The notes under the pieces: model-generated
What the model was told of the DNA's origin: nothing
What the model saw: only the letters and a program-made list of their open reading frames with translations
Database searches by the model: none
Position numbers and translations under genes: made by a program
Assembly (NCBI GenBank): GCA_900316645.1
Contig: ONDP01000003.1
Location: 1-64,000 of the forward strand
Direction: 5' to 3'
Length of the DNA: 64,000 bases
From: an uncultured Prevotellaceae bacterium
Lineage (GTDB): Bacteria; Bacteroidota; Bacteroidia; Bacteroidales; Bacteroidaceae
Part shown: piece by piece, positions 10,601 through 18,686 of the stretch
Layout of the letters: each line of letters begins with the position of its first letter
Numbering within the stretch: the stretch's first letter is position 1

Positions 10601-10747
10601 TGTTGTAACGGTACGGATATCCAATGGAATGGTGGTGAAATAAACTTCGTACAAAACATGGGTTACGGAAATATCTATCCTTCCAAAGCAAGTAACGTAC
10701 TTGGTGGTGGCCACCTGGTAGGATCTTTCCGTGATAATGACTGGTAA
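4637..10747 (+). CDS. Giant modular tail protein (tail tip/fibre-like)
   Basis: 2036 aa. Four tandem modules of about 245 aa start near residues 273, 527, 770 and 1016. Each opens with an acidic I-D-x-D-N-E stretch, carries a mid-module xIYQL segment, and closes with DRETxPI followed by a collagen-like GxxGxxGD linker (ends near 1245). The last third (1250-2036) is a different, Trp/Tyr-rich region and is more AT-rich at DNA level around 8600-9600 and 10200-10740, as if exchanged separately. Length, repeats and place between late promoter and amidase indicate a tail-tip or receptor-contact protein. The exact homologue is not recognised. Confidence 0.7.
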   Translation: MNPVISQTFAVTAVKPTISVDHIDNYYITEASGIMPAVSDSRWQLVPDGQQVPVPTASAPYLWHKYITYLTDGSALDPIVEFAGSLGQNGFDYDLVPSHSAIIKDANDNLSPANVSCSLIKRNADGSAETQSVVPSGYSVIVYRDNTSSSYTLGSNVSTAGITSVITFVLKYGNIEVERHDLRVIAEGAEGLTGRGIQSQDTRFKATTTNSIPATPTNDTTWNTWSSLASCGYSQSTPYLWKCIKTVYLNGNGTTETEYLVEGPTVWGQDGADAIFIDLDNEMDAIPCDSTGKVTVATTLVTYARLYRGSAIINDGLTAPVAANCKLGSVTPTITPQQDGAYKLEWVFAVNTQLSADRLTASIAIGYASKSYPAVFTANVVKSGAPGVSPAIYQLLLSQNDASFARNSSNQLTPASISIRCGYTKNYNGSIVKHDGDQASDLQNIDGTYNILYRAIAANGSPGSWAWMKDLSSSNFYLVIPNSTTNTAYEFILTTANSASAVAESNIFDRETLPINKDGLNGAPGESALIIDLDNEQDAFGTKADGKIAASVSRETTASMFYGITPLSATYSTTKTYEDGTTCGSEVSVDVNSETGKITVTMGSTSHVYNKTIFIDITGTASGYTDKPKTARFTIQPQAAGTDGLTPVIYQLMPSPSSLSFARNADGTLNMANNVITGYVKKIVDEETTILSSLSGYRIYYGYGNPATPSNFISVGDTITVSASNSASYASLVLELWKMNGSTKEKRLDRETIPINKEGQKGQKGDPGDTPFIIDIDNEMTSIPISTDGKVESQITLDFHLAAYYGSTNVINDCTVSLVGTAPTGFNVDVVTDKTTPRIVIAANTQPAEITELRFQVVHSDYGTRQTVFSIAAVKSGGKGQDAVMYELLPSDTAVTIGRDNNGDLNQTTATLKCGYTKRIGNQTPSTNSDVSSSFDGYNIYFRRKNRSNGTWSSFYLYSYYKSYYLTDFSVTTYSDIQFIICTNTSYTVTEGNVTGLIDRETVPIVLDGQKGKQGDNAFVLDIDNEMAAIPVNEQGKTTGALALDFGLNAFYGTTSVLNDCTVTVDGSAPNGFTVDLTDKFNPSISIAANIQPAEVTDIVLKAVHATYGTRYATFTVCAVKSGGRGEDAEIYQLKPSHTALQFARNSSGDLTGSYTLTCQIQKTVGSTTSNHDSLSGYYIYYGWDGAASPSTSLPTSGRSVGTSEAASHTSVVLELWRGQRSASGSVRLDRETIPILKDGTKGGPGDPGNGIANIYFYRMFTQSFEAPAENDSGWIASTSSSYPTEAGLTKENRYLWQKKLTSYTRSDNPTIEISLLAQFDSGVQENLLEDTAFLSEGQMEAWDVKNGNISPNMVGAHNAFYLTPDFGLSVTEMLKQKVYRSGELQKLKGNTWYTLSFWAAMTNYVDLLSSTVSNNVSDYWIVNGSRKGFTLAPGRSAVVTVTGRCASSNAYLRVYCFTTDDNGNWLQSTNVEIKTTYSRTLSFKITNNQSADKVFYVEGYVYKSDGSKNHESGTNYRCFMSLIRVDRGAQLLTYLHREDNGGAILRSAGNPWYVNGKKITAATQWDDKGYEWTLHDGTKACVQDGTYIQFSQDGAVRWQLNPGHHRYSVTFKTDALADNVNYFVLFRFWETSNGGWISMPKLEENTIASEWIEHTNDRMADDIQHVYDGPWESGKTYFYGGGTGVRHVVRAKESVSGAMTYWRMKQRTTSSGYTSTIQPYNDTSHWEKASYLKFLASDFALIENAIINFQQTNRILVYNSVGNVAAGMGGAEGGSNDYPLWVGADYANRATAPFRVTLLGKMYASGCVISGDSIFEGTLRGVTGSFRQLNAVDNNGNVKASIGFNSSEGKLYFEGDMQHQGYDSVNSRSYRFLTSDVWGRGSFATRQRLTVIVCGSYAYYFHKGLPSSWDVSTSVYVNLPSVTSGGRTYYRIPCYSPDNYSALAGMPVDTVLFRITSNTTYYYYLGLAASQRVVVANINDDQNNVKICCNGTDIQWNGGEINFVQNMGYGNIYPSKASNVLGGGHLVGSFRDNDW

Positions 10748-10775
10748 AAACAATTTAATTCAAAATTATATAACA

Positions 10776-11036
10776 ATGAAAATCAATTTCGATTCCGTAA
10801 AGGTCTATACTGACCTCGACAAAAAACAGAGCGTTACGCAGAACATGCGTAAGGAGTTCGCCAATTTTATCTACACACAGGGAAACGGTATCGCCGCTCA
10901 TGCCCTTGCATTAAAGATATACAACGGCAACCCAGATACAGAATATGACGATATGGAGGTTGGCATCATTCGTACCTTCGTGGATAACTGTACTCCCTGC
11001 GTCATTGACGCTTTCCATGAAATGCTCAATTCATAA
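10776..11036 (+). CDS. Small phage protein upstream of amidase
   Basis: 86 aa from ATG 10776; an in-frame ATG at 10731 overlaps the end of the giant tail gene and is less likely. It is hydrophilic, without signal peptide or known motif. Twelve bases separate it from the amidase gene, and AATTCAT-type repeats lead into the next ATG. Similar small proteins next to the lysin are common in Bacteroidetes prophages; no function is known to me. Confidence 0.55.
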   Translation: MKINFDSVKVYTDLDKKQSVTQNMRKEFANFIYTQGNGIAAHALALKIYNGNPDTEYDDMEVGIIRTFVDNCTPCVIDAFHEMLNS

Positions 11037-11048
11037 ATTCATAAATCA

Positions 11049-11777
11049 ATGAAGAAAGAATTTCTAATCATCTTTGGTACTCCACACCTCCTGACTACTC
11101 CAGGCAAGGGTGCTCCTGATGGTTCCATCCGCGAACCAGTCTATTGCCGTGAACGCATCAAGTCTATGTGCGAAAAGCTCCGTGCCTACGGCTACAATGT
11201 GGCTATTGACTACGAAGATCTGAATCTTCCTGAAGGTATGCGCACAAAGGACTGGAAGCTGGAACAGAACCGTGAGCTGTCTATGCGTGTGCGACTGGTC
11301 AACGACCTCTGTAAAACCTACGATTGCATCTACGTTAGCGTCCACCTCAATGCTGCTGGTGCCGATGGCAAGTGGCATGGTGCCGGTGGATGGTGTGCCT
11401 ACACCTCGCCTGGTAAGACAAAGGCTGACAATCTCGCTGAATGTCTCTACGATGCTGCCATTCCTAACCTCCGTGAGTATGTGGATATTATCAGCACAGG
11501 CAAACTGCGTGGTGAATACACCGACAAACAAACACCTATCCGCATGGATAAGTCAGATGGCGACCGTGACTTGGAAGCAGCCTTCTATGTGCTGAAACAC
11601 ACATCCTGCCCTGCCGTCCTCACTGAAAATCTTTTCCAGGACAATAAGCGCGATGTGCAATATCTGCTCTCTGATGCCGGCCAACACGCTATTGAGCGTC
11701 TGCATATCGAAGGCATCCTGAACTACATCAAAAAGTATGTCCCGTATGCTGTTGTACCACAACAGCCCACCCATTAG
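11049..11777 (+). CDS. N-acetylmuramoyl-L-alanine amidase (endolysin)
   Basis: 242 aa, Amidase_3-type zinc hydrolase that cuts the amide bond between muramic acid and the peptide stem. Zinc-ligand motifs are visible: GTPHLLTTPGKGAPDG near residue 10 (His), a following Glu, SVHLNAA near 98 (His), and the catalytic Glu in LTENLFQDN near 193. There is no signal peptide, so release needs the holin encoded at 18104. It stands in the tail operon, not beside the holin; with the spanin at 45889 the three lysis functions are scattered. Full length for a single-domain amidase, with no separate wall-binding domain. Confidence 0.85.
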   Translation: MKKEFLIIFGTPHLLTTPGKGAPDGSIREPVYCRERIKSMCEKLRAYGYNVAIDYEDLNLPEGMRTKDWKLEQNRELSMRVRLVNDLCKTYDCIYVSVHLNAAGADGKWHGAGGWCAYTSPGKTKADNLAECLYDAAIPNLREYVDIISTGKLRGEYTDKQTPIRMDKSDGDRDLEAAFYVLKHTSCPAVLTENLFQDNKRDVQYLLSDAGQHAIERLHIEGILNYIKKYVPYAVVPQQPTH

Positions 11778-11789
11778 CCCCATAAAGCA

Positions 11790-12473
11790 ATGAAACAAGA
11801 CCAATACTTCCGCGATTTCCAGAAGCTCTGCATCGACATCCTGGCTCAGTCTGATAACTGCCAGGAGTCGCAAGATCTTTTCCGTGCATCTCGCTCTGTT
11901 CCAGAACTGGTGACGGCATGGCAACGCTTCTGGGCCGGTGTGCTGCATGAGGTGCCCGAACAGGTCATTAAGGCTTTCGGTGCCCTCTATCCCGTCTATC
12001 GGGATGATATTCTTCGTGCCGGCTTCTATTACAACGAGGCACCGCCTATCGACGCGCCCGCCTCAATGGTTCTCATCGGCAATGCCCCTGTGCCCGAAGC
12101 ATCGGCTTCGGGTTCTGAAGCCCCCGTCCCCCTCACCATTGCTGGCCGTCATCGTGTCTATGTCCTGGGCGACCACACCATCACCTGCACCGACAACGCC
12201 AACGTCCACATCGTTGCCGACTCTGCCAACGTGACCCTAACAGGTAGTGCCCGTTGTAACATTGAACGTGGCACCGTTACAGCTCGTGACCGTTCCACCG
12301 TCTCAGGACGTGGCACCATCCATTGCTATGACTCCACCACCATCCTTGCATACGGTGGCATAGTGCATGACCATGGCCACCTCGATATTCGGGCCTACAA
12401 CGATGCCACCATCTACTCGTTTACCAACCGTCGCATTGAGTTTCACGATAATGCTAAACTGATTTATGAATAG
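11790..12473 (+). CDS. Virion-associated protein with beta-solenoid-like C-terminus
   Basis: 227 aa. The N-terminal 90 residues are helical and not recognised. Residues about 120-225 are Ala/Thr/Asn-rich with short repeated turns (TITCTDNANVHI, NVTLTGSA, TVTARDRS), suggesting a parallel beta-helix as in tail spikes. The two halves are joined by an APVPEASASG linker encoded by a perfect palindrome (12093-12112). It lies between the amidase and the 879-aa gene, whose start overlaps its end by 8 nt. Function unknown; a tail role is inferred from context. Confidence 0.5.
   Translation: MKQDQYFRDFQKLCIDILAQSDNCQESQDLFRASRSVPELVTAWQRFWAGVLHEVPEQVIKAFGALYPVYRDDILRAGFYYNEAPPIDAPASMVLIGNAPVPEASASGSEAPVPLTIAGRHRVYVLGDHTITCTDNANVHIVADSANVTLTGSARCNIERGTVTARDRSTVSGRGTIHCYDSTTILAYGGIVHDHGHLDIRAYNDATIYSFTNRRIEFHDNAKLIYE
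12093..12112 (+). repeat. In-frame palindromic element (GTG-CCCG type)
   Basis: CCCGAAGC-ATCG-GCTTCGGG, an 8-bp perfect stem with a 4-nt loop, preceded by GTG and followed by T. It encodes PEASASG in the linker of the surrounding gene. Relatives: 19665, 20345, 20378, 23689, 26129, 15761, 15800. Confidence 0.75.
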
Positions 12474-15105
12474 TCATATCGCCATTACAGCCCTCAAAAA
12501 CGGTCGCCAGCAGCCGCTGAATCTCGGCGACGATTTCAGCATCGACATCGACGATCAGAATCCGTTGTTTAACGACAACGAAATGTTTTCGTACCCATGT
12601 CGAATGCCTATGGAGGGCAACCGTTTCCTGCTGGGTAATATCGACGATCCTGCCAACATCGACCGTCCCGTTGGTTTGGAGCATACGAAGATGCGTATCG
12701 TAGTCGATAACCAGCCTTTCCGCTCCGGCACCCTCGTAACTGCCGAAGATGAAGAAATCGACACCGCTCTCACCATGAATATCACGGCCTCTGAGCACTC
12801 TATTGATGACCTCATAGGCGAACTGCAATGCCGTGATATTCCTCTGAAGGATCGTATTCTCATTGGTGAGAAAATCGGAGCTGTGAAGGCGCATATTGAC
12901 TATGATTTCCAAATCAAGATAACATATAGTGGTAAGAAACCTGATGAAATCCATTCCATCACTTCACAGCGTAGTAGTGATGCGGAGTTTTCGCCCCAGG
13001 CTCTCGGTTTCTCTTATCCTGGCCGTTGTGTCACTCAGTCAGGCACCAAGGAGAAAGCGGTAAAGAGTAAGGAAGAGAGTTATGGCGATGATAAGAAGGT
13101 AATCATTCCCCAGGTACAGACATCGTTTATCAATGTGAGCGATGCCTATCCGACGGCGAAATACTGTAATGCCCGTGTCTGCTATACACACTATGATATC
13201 GACGAAGACGGTAAGACAACCTCTAAGGCCAGTCCGAAGACAAAGCACACAGGACCTAACGACCACTGGCCGTATTGGGTGCTGGAGGCCGACCGTCCTC
13301 AGTCTGGCATCTGCTTCTATGTGCTTTACTTCCTCGACTGCCTTTTCTCGTTCCTGGGTGTCAGCTTTGACAACACCGAACTGCTGAAGGTGGAAGACAT
13401 GCGCCGCCTGTGCTTCTTTACGACACACTGCAAGTACGACGAGGAAAAGAAGTACCCTAACGTGGATGGTTATTTCCAAACGGTTAATGAGGTCAACGAA
13501 TGGCTGGAGAGTCGTGGCTGTGGTGGTAAGTTTGTAATCTCTGACGTAAAGGGCAAGCAGCTCGACGATTGCGAATACCATTATTACAATCCGTTCAACG
13601 GTCAAACGTATAATGGCCATGCTACTGTAGGTGTGGACGGTGTGCAGTCTATCACTGTTGAACCGACAAAGACGGGTGAGAGTCTGAAGGCTGATATCAT
13701 GCTGATGTATGCCAACAGCGATAACTTCCCTGACGAAGCTGTGAAGACGGTGCTGGATTCGCTCTGGGCATCGTTTGGCATCAAGTTTGAGTATAACTAC
13801 GAGAAGAAACATGTCCGTGCTTACTTTGCCCGTGATGTGTTCCGTGACCAGCAGGATCCTATCGACTTCCCAGGCCGCGTAATCTCCATGAAAAAGATTG
13901 CTGAGAAGATTACGGGTGTTAGCATGAAGTACAGCAGCGAGAGTGATGCAAAGGAACAGCGTAGTAACGTGAAACAGGGTAAGAAGGATTATGATACGTC
14001 CTATGACTATATCGACTATCCTCAGAAATCGACTGTCACTAACAAACACTACGAAGAGATTTTCCGTGCGCCCAAGCAGTCTGGTGGTGAACGCGATAAG
14101 ACGTGCTATATTGACCGTGCAACTGGAAACAAATACCGTATCAAGGTCAATGGCGAGGCAACCAGCTCATCCGACTGGAAACCGGCTCTCTTTGAGGTGG
14201 GTCAGTTCAAGGGTGTAGAGCTGGGCGATTGCTCTGAGTTAAATAAGGACTTCGTGGAGGAAATCGTCAGCGATTTTCAACCGATGGAGTTTAACGATGT
14301 CAACTATCAGACTGAGATCGCACAGGCCAGTGGTACGCATAATGATGGTAGCGGAAACACGGTATCATTGAATACCGACCGCATGGAGCCTATTCTGGCT
14401 GCATACATCGACGAAGACATGGAACATGAGTTCATCAAACAGATCATCAAGGAAAGCATCGGTTCTGACTTCGTGGAGTGCTATGCTGAAGAGCAGATGG
14501 AGTTGATAGAAAACTACGACCCCAGCGACACAGACGATGGCAACAGCCCGTTACAGTCTATTGATTGGGGCCTTGCTATCGCTATCATGCGTGGTGGTGG
14601 CACCAATGCGACCATTCAGACCTACGATTTCAATTACGATGGCTTTGGTAACTCAAAGTGGCGTACTGTCGCCGGCCTCTATGCCCTCACGTCTGACTCT
14701 ATCGACATGTGGGGTAATGAGTACGACTACAACGGTGTGCAGCCTGGTATCGGTGGTGGTGAACGCTTCTCACTCAAAATACGCTCATGGGTGCAGCCTG
14801 AATGGGCTGATGGCCCGCTCGTGGATCCTGATGTCATCAACGCACAGACGGGAGTCGTCGAGAAGAAAATTAAGTCGCGTGGACTCTTCGACACCTTTAT
14901 GTCGGAATACTGCAACTTCATCCTGAAACGTCGCAAGTACCGCATCCAGATAGAGTGCTCTGCCGCACAGGTGGCCGATGTGCCAAACCACTGGACGCGC
15001 CGCTTCCGTATCAATGGCCTGGTAGGATTCATCAATAAACTGTCCTACAACGTCTCAGCAAAAGACGGCTTGAACAGTCTTGAAGTAGAGTTTTACGTCT
15101 ATTAG
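12466..15105 (+). CDS. Large tail/baseplate-like structural protein
   Basis: 879 aa, overlapping the previous gene by 8 nt. The N-terminus (NSHIAITALKNGRQQPLNL, then a segment with NDNEMFSYPCRMPMEGN) looks like the opening of baseplate hub or tail-associated proteins of Bacteroidetes phages, but I cannot name the family. There is no signal peptide or membrane segment; the protein is acidic with many Tyr/Asp-rich loops and ends in a compact beta-rich part. Gene size and position between amidase and portal-like gene support a structural part. A terminator follows directly. Confidence 0.55.
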   Translation: MNSHIAITALKNGRQQPLNLGDDFSIDIDDQNPLFNDNEMFSYPCRMPMEGNRFLLGNIDDPANIDRPVGLEHTKMRIVVDNQPFRSGTLVTAEDEEIDTALTMNITASEHSIDDLIGELQCRDIPLKDRILIGEKIGAVKAHIDYDFQIKITYSGKKPDEIHSITSQRSSDAEFSPQALGFSYPGRCVTQSGTKEKAVKSKEESYGDDKKVIIPQVQTSFINVSDAYPTAKYCNARVCYTHYDIDEDGKTTSKASPKTKHTGPNDHWPYWVLEADRPQSGICFYVLYFLDCLFSFLGVSFDNTELLKVEDMRRLCFFTTHCKYDEEKKYPNVDGYFQTVNEVNEWLESRGCGGKFVISDVKGKQLDDCEYHYYNPFNGQTYNGHATVGVDGVQSITVEPTKTGESLKADIMLMYANSDNFPDEAVKTVLDSLWASFGIKFEYNYEKKHVRAYFARDVFRDQQDPIDFPGRVISMKKIAEKITGVSMKYSSESDAKEQRSNVKQGKKDYDTSYDYIDYPQKSTVTNKHYEEIFRAPKQSGGERDKTCYIDRATGNKYRIKVNGEATSSSDWKPALFEVGQFKGVELGDCSELNKDFVEEIVSDFQPMEFNDVNYQTEIAQASGTHNDGSGNTVSLNTDRMEPILAAYIDEDMEHEFIKQIIKESIGSDFVECYAEEQMELIENYDPSDTDDGNSPLQSIDWGLAIAIMRGGGTNATIQTYDFNYDGFGNSKWRTVAGLYALTSDSIDMWGNEYDYNGVQPGIGGGERFSLKIRSWVQPEWADGPLVDPDVINAQTGVVEKKIKSRGLFDTFMSEYCNFILKRRKYRIQIECSAAQVADVPNHWTRRFRINGLVGFINKLSYNVSAKDGLNSLEVEFYVY

Positions 15106-15113
15106 TCTTCGTG

Positions 15114-15143
15114 CCCGCTGGTTCGCCAGCGGGTTTTTCTTTT
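15114..15143 (+). terminator. Rho-independent terminator
   Basis: CCCGCTGG-TTCG-CCAGCGGG (15114-15133) followed by TTTTTCTTTT, preceded by GTG. Its T-tract runs directly into the next late promoter. Confidence 0.85.
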
Positions 15144-15178
15144 GTCCCTACCTTTTTCCGTTCTATCGCTATCTTTGC
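15140..15178 (+). promoter_or_regulatory. Late-type promoter, copy 2
   Basis: TTTTG (15140-15144), TCCCTACCTTT, then TATCTTTGC (15170-15178), again with exactly 25 nt between. It lies 21 nt before the portal-like gene. Confidence 0.7.
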
Positions 15179-15199
15179 CAAAAATAAACGCTTATTATT

Positions 15200-17044
15200 A
15201 TGGCAAAGAAAAAAGACGCTTTCATCCAGACGGTCAAAGGACCAGAACAGTTGCGACACCGTGCAGAGCAGCTGCGCAAGATGGGTTATTCCATCCTTTT
15301 GCCCAGCGAAAACAACTATCTTAACATGGATGGTCCGCGTGAGTCGTGGAGTGACTTTATCGGCGCACAACTGCGCTCTGGTGCCTCTGAGAATGGACGC
15401 GCACAGCGTAAGTCCATCCCTACCCTCTACTTCAGTAGTGGTAATGAGGTGAAAACGGGCGTTTCCGACAAAGGTACAAAGGACTTGGGCTATATTGAGT
15501 GGGGATTGGGCAACACACTGCCTAACCTCGTGGCCTTGCTCACAAACATGTTGCCCTACACAGCTGCTGGTGTTGAGTTCAATCAGATGCTCGTGACGGG
15601 TCTCGGTCCCCAGCCGAAATTTGACGTGGCTCAATATGTGGGTGGTAACATCACCACCACGAAGATACGCTATAAGGATGCTGGCAAATGGCTCCGTGGC
15701 CGTATCATCGACCTCCAGCGTGAGCTGCTGAAACTCCACTCAGAGCATAATGCTACTACTCCCGCTGGCTCTTCGGCTGGTAATGAAGGTGTTAGTGTGC
15801 TCGGTGGTTCTGCCACCGAGGGTGGTGCTCCATCGGCTTCCGCTAACCAGGTGTTTGATAGCCTTTGTGAATCTATCAGTGAACAGATTGAGGATCTGCA
15901 AAAGGCCCTGAAGAAATGGAATGAGACATGGCCAAAGGTAAAGGATTTCCTGGAGCGTAACAACCTCGCTCAGACATGGCTTGCTGTGTCGCTCGATCAG
16001 GTGATGTTTAATATTTCATTCCCAGAATTGCAGTTGAACCAGCGACAACTCGATAAAAATAATAAGGATGTAGAGACGAAAGATTGGACTCCAGCCATTA
16101 CGGGATTGTCCTACCGTAGTTGCCATACAACCAGATTGGAGCGAATGGATCAATACGGGCGTATCAATTATGTGTACTGCTCGAATCGTTGGCTGGATAA
16201 GCCATGGCTCGATCAGGGAGGCGACCAGAACGCGCCCATCAATGCCATTCATGCCCTTAATCCGGCTTCACCGCTGACTTCGCTGCAAGAGGTGGTTTGG
16301 GAGGCAAAGGAAAAGAACGTATCGGTAAACAAACGTCCTACGCGCTTCGTGCTGCCTACGTTCAATCCTACTGCTGGCCGTCCGTATTATCCGACTCCTG
16401 CCTGGCATTCCATCTTTGGTGGCGATATCTACGAGTATCTTTCTACGATTATCAGTGACCGCTACAATCGTAAGAAGAATAGCAATATCATTGGCCGTAT
16501 CATCTACCTGCACAACGATTATATGCAGCAACTCTTCATTCAGAAGAAAGCACAGTCTGATAGAAAGAAGCAGGCAGAGATACGCGATAAACTCTATACG
16601 CAAATCAATCAGTGGCTATCCAACCGTGACAATGCCGGTCAGTCGCTCTTAGCCTTTACCTTCATGGGGACTGATGGCGAGGAACACAAGAGCTTCGAGA
16701 TAGTGGAGATTGAGAGTGCCAGCAAGTCTGTGGCTGATGCCAACGAGAAAGAGACGGCTGAGATCTCATCTATCGTCTTCATGGCTCTTGGACTGGATGC
16801 CCGCCTGCTTGGTTCGTCACCAATGGCTTTGGTTGGTAGCAGTGGCGGTACGGACATCCGTGAGCGTTATCTGTTGCGTCTCATCCTGAAGTCGCCCATC
16901 CAGAACGTCATGCTGAAGACGCTCGATGTGGTGTCGCATTTCAACGAATGGGACGAAAACCTCTGTTGGGAGATCGACCGCGAGGTGATGACTACGCTCG
17001 ACCGTTCTAAATCAGGTGTAACAACTCAGGACAAACCCGAATAA
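15200..17044 (+). CDS. Portal-like protein
   Basis: 614 aa. The segment around residues 95-140 (WGLGNTLPN, then a hydrophobic helix and GLGPQP) matches the G-x-x-N-x-LP opening of Bacteroidetes phage portals. PTAGRPYYPTPAW near 395 and an amphipathic C-terminal region that ends in SSGGTDIRERYLLRLIL (about 553-570) also fit. Portals form the dodecameric ring through which DNA enters the head. Residues 185-215 are a low-complexity Gly/Ser/Ala insert encoded by two palindrome-like elements. It is the first gene after late promoter 2. No terminase gene is next to it, which is unusual; assignment moderate. Confidence 0.55.
   Translation: MAKKKDAFIQTVKGPEQLRHRAEQLRKMGYSILLPSENNYLNMDGPRESWSDFIGAQLRSGASENGRAQRKSIPTLYFSSGNEVKTGVSDKGTKDLGYIEWGLGNTLPNLVALLTNMLPYTAAGVEFNQMLVTGLGPQPKFDVAQYVGGNITTTKIRYKDAGKWLRGRIIDLQRELLKLHSEHNATTPAGSSAGNEGVSVLGGSATEGGAPSASANQVFDSLCESISEQIEDLQKALKKWNETWPKVKDFLERNNLAQTWLAVSLDQVMFNISFPELQLNQRQLDKNNKDVETKDWTPAITGLSYRSCHTTRLERMDQYGRINYVYCSNRWLDKPWLDQGGDQNAPINAIHALNPASPLTSLQEVVWEAKEKNVSVNKRPTRFVLPTFNPTAGRPYYPTPAWHSIFGGDIYEYLSTIISDRYNRKKNSNIIGRIIYLHNDYMQQLFIQKKAQSDRKKQAEIRDKLYTQINQWLSNRDNAGQSLLAFTFMGTDGEEHKSFEIVEIESASKSVADANEKETAEISSIVFMALGLDARLLGSSPMALVGSSGGTDIRERYLLRLILKSPIQNVMLKTLDVVSHFNEWDENLCWEIDREVMTTLDRSKSGVTTQDKPE
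15761..15820 (+). repeat. Two in-frame palindrome-type elements in portal-like gene
   Basis: 15761-15780 (CCCGCTGG-CTCT-...) is a decayed copy encoding PAGSSAG. 15800-15820 (CTCGGTGG-TTCTG-CCACCGAG) is a perfect 8-bp stem encoding LGGSATE. Both fall in a Ser/Gly/Ala linker of the protein. Confidence 0.55.
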
Positions 17045-17046
17045 CC

Positions 17047-18075
17047 ATGGCACAAGGATTACTCATACAAGGCGCATCACCGTTGGTTGGCTCTCCAATC
17101 ACGTTCAAGGTGCAGGCTGCCGTCATCAGTGGCGAGTGTGCTTTCCATCGTGTAAAGCTCACCGTACATGCCGGCATCTATGGTGGCAACTATACCGACC
17201 TGACGCTATCCTCACCTGCTGAGAGTGGCGAAAACCTGTACTTCGATGTTTCGTCTGCTCTCCGTGCCGTGGCTGATAGCTATGAGTACACTGCTACGCC
17301 TCCTGCTGCCTATCCCTATATCGTCTATGACCTGTCGGCCTGTGATGAGTATATGCAGAATGGTGAAGTGCATGATAATGTGGGTGTCGTGACCAGCAAC
17401 GGCCACAAAGCCATTTTTGGGGCCTACTCTGACCTGGAGCGCATCCTCAGTGGTGGCAGTAAACTGGCACAGCACTTTACCCGTAAGCCCAACACCACAC
17501 CCGAAGTGGTGGCCGTAGGCGAGACAATGGTATGCCCTCAGTCGTTTGCAACGGCTATCAGTGAGGGTAGTATCACTACGGGGCCTACGTCATCGGTGGT
17601 CAGTATTACAACGCCTGGCCTGCAAACCATCAATGGCCGTCAGGTGTATGCTGTGGCCGCCGGACAGACCGACCGCTACCAGTTCCGCTTTGTCAATGGT
17701 TTGGGCTGTCTCGAATCAATCAGTGTGCGCTCATTCAAGACCACTGAGACGAATGTAACGCAAGAGTCATACATTCGTGCCATACAAGAAACCTTTGGCT
17801 CGTTCTCGCGTGGCCTGGTGACAAAGAAAAACGACTATGAGACATGGAAGATGTCTTCTGGTCCTCTCGATGAAGCATGGCATTCGTGGTTTATCCATGA
17901 GTTCCTGATGGCTAAGTTCGCTTGGATTAAGATAGGAAACAACTGGCTCGGTTGCCATATCGTGCCGGAAGAGACCGTAGAGGGCATCGACCGTACTAAT
18001 GGATCTTTCTACGAAGTACAGTTCTCTGTCCGTCTCGACCTCAATGGCTCTCCCCTGGCTGCCCTCGCAATATAA
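17047..18075 (+). CDS. Virion structural protein, unknown part
   Basis: 342 aa, starting 3 nt after the portal-like stop, so translationally linked. Beta-rich N-terminal half (residues 1-110) and a mixed C-terminal half with a Trp-rich patch near 275-310 (WKMSSGPLDEAWHSWF). No recognised domain, signal peptide or membrane segment. By position it may be a head or tail component; the tight coupling to the portal-like gene is the main clue. Confidence 0.5.
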   Translation: MAQGLLIQGASPLVGSPITFKVQAAVISGECAFHRVKLTVHAGIYGGNYTDLTLSSPAESGENLYFDVSSALRAVADSYEYTATPPAAYPYIVYDLSACDEYMQNGEVHDNVGVVTSNGHKAIFGAYSDLERILSGGSKLAQHFTRKPNTTPEVVAVGETMVCPQSFATAISEGSITTGPTSSVVSITTPGLQTINGRQVYAVAAGQTDRYQFRFVNGLGCLESISVRSFKTTETNVTQESYIRAIQETFGSFSRGLVTKKNDYETWKMSSGPLDEAWHSWFIHEFLMAKFAWIKIGNNWLGCHIVPEETVEGIDRTNGSFYEVQFSVRLDLNGSPLAALAI

Positions 18076-18103
18076 AACAATAATCAAACAAAATAATAAC
18101 GAT

Positions 18104-18640
18104 ATGAACCAGATTATCTCATTCTTTCAGAGCTTTTTCTGCTCTATCCCACGTCTCGTTGCAGTCGCCTTGGGAATTGTATGGGCATGGTTGGAACCAA
18201 CGCTCCCCTATGCCCTGTTGTGTGTGTTTGCTGTGTTAATAGACTGTCTGACTGCCTGGCGACTAAACCGACGCATCAAAGCCACATTCCCGAAAAGTAA
18301 AGCCGATGGTAAACTGAAATCGGCTCACATGTTCAAGATGGTTAGTGACCTGGCGATTGTCTGGTTCTGCATTCTGCTTGCTGAAGGTGTGGATAAGCAT
18401 TTGCTCGCCCACCTCGGAGGCTTACACCTCGGTCAGTATGTGGCTGCCATCTTCATCCTCTGTACCATGGTTAGCATCCTCGAAAACGAATCATCCTGTA
18501 ATGGTTCTGCATGGGCAAGAGCCGTCCAAAAGATTGTCACCTCTAAGGTTGCACGTCACATTGACATCGACGAAGAGGAACTGGAGGCTGCTATCAAACC
18601 TAACAAGGCTAAAAAGCACAAGAAAGCTGTCAAAGAATAA
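18104..18640 (+). CDS. Phage holin
   Basis: 178 aa from ATG 18104; an upstream in-frame ATG at 17999 overlaps the previous gene and is less likely. Three to four hydrophobic segments (about 15-33, 36-54, 78-98, 106-124) and the motif SILENESSCNG match the SIxEN-x-x-x-xG signature of the phage holin family 4 (Phage_holin_4_1). The C-terminus is charged and lysine-rich (KAKKHKKAVKE), as usual for holins. It makes the inner-membrane lesions that release the amidase encoded at 11049. The gene stands inside the structural operon. Confidence 0.75.
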   Translation: MNQIISFFQSFFCSIPRLVAVALGIVWAWLEPTLPYALLCVFAVLIDCLTAWRLNRRIKATFPKSKADGKLKSAHMFKMVSDLAIVWFCILLAEGVDKHLLAHLGGLHLGQYVAAIFILCTMVSILENESSCNGSAWARAVQKIVTSKVARHIDIDEEELEAAIKPNKAKKHKKAVKE

Positions 18641-18650
18641 TGTCACCTAT

Positions 18651-18669
18651 GCCGTGATATCATCACGGC
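18651..18669 (+). promoter_or_regulatory. Leader hairpin before start codon
   Basis: GCCGTGAT-ATC-ATCACGGC, a perfect 8-bp stem with the same ATC loop as 3393-3411, followed by CTTAAAA and the ATG at 18687. Confidence 0.5.
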
Positions 18670-18686
18670 CTTAAAATTTGTTCGCT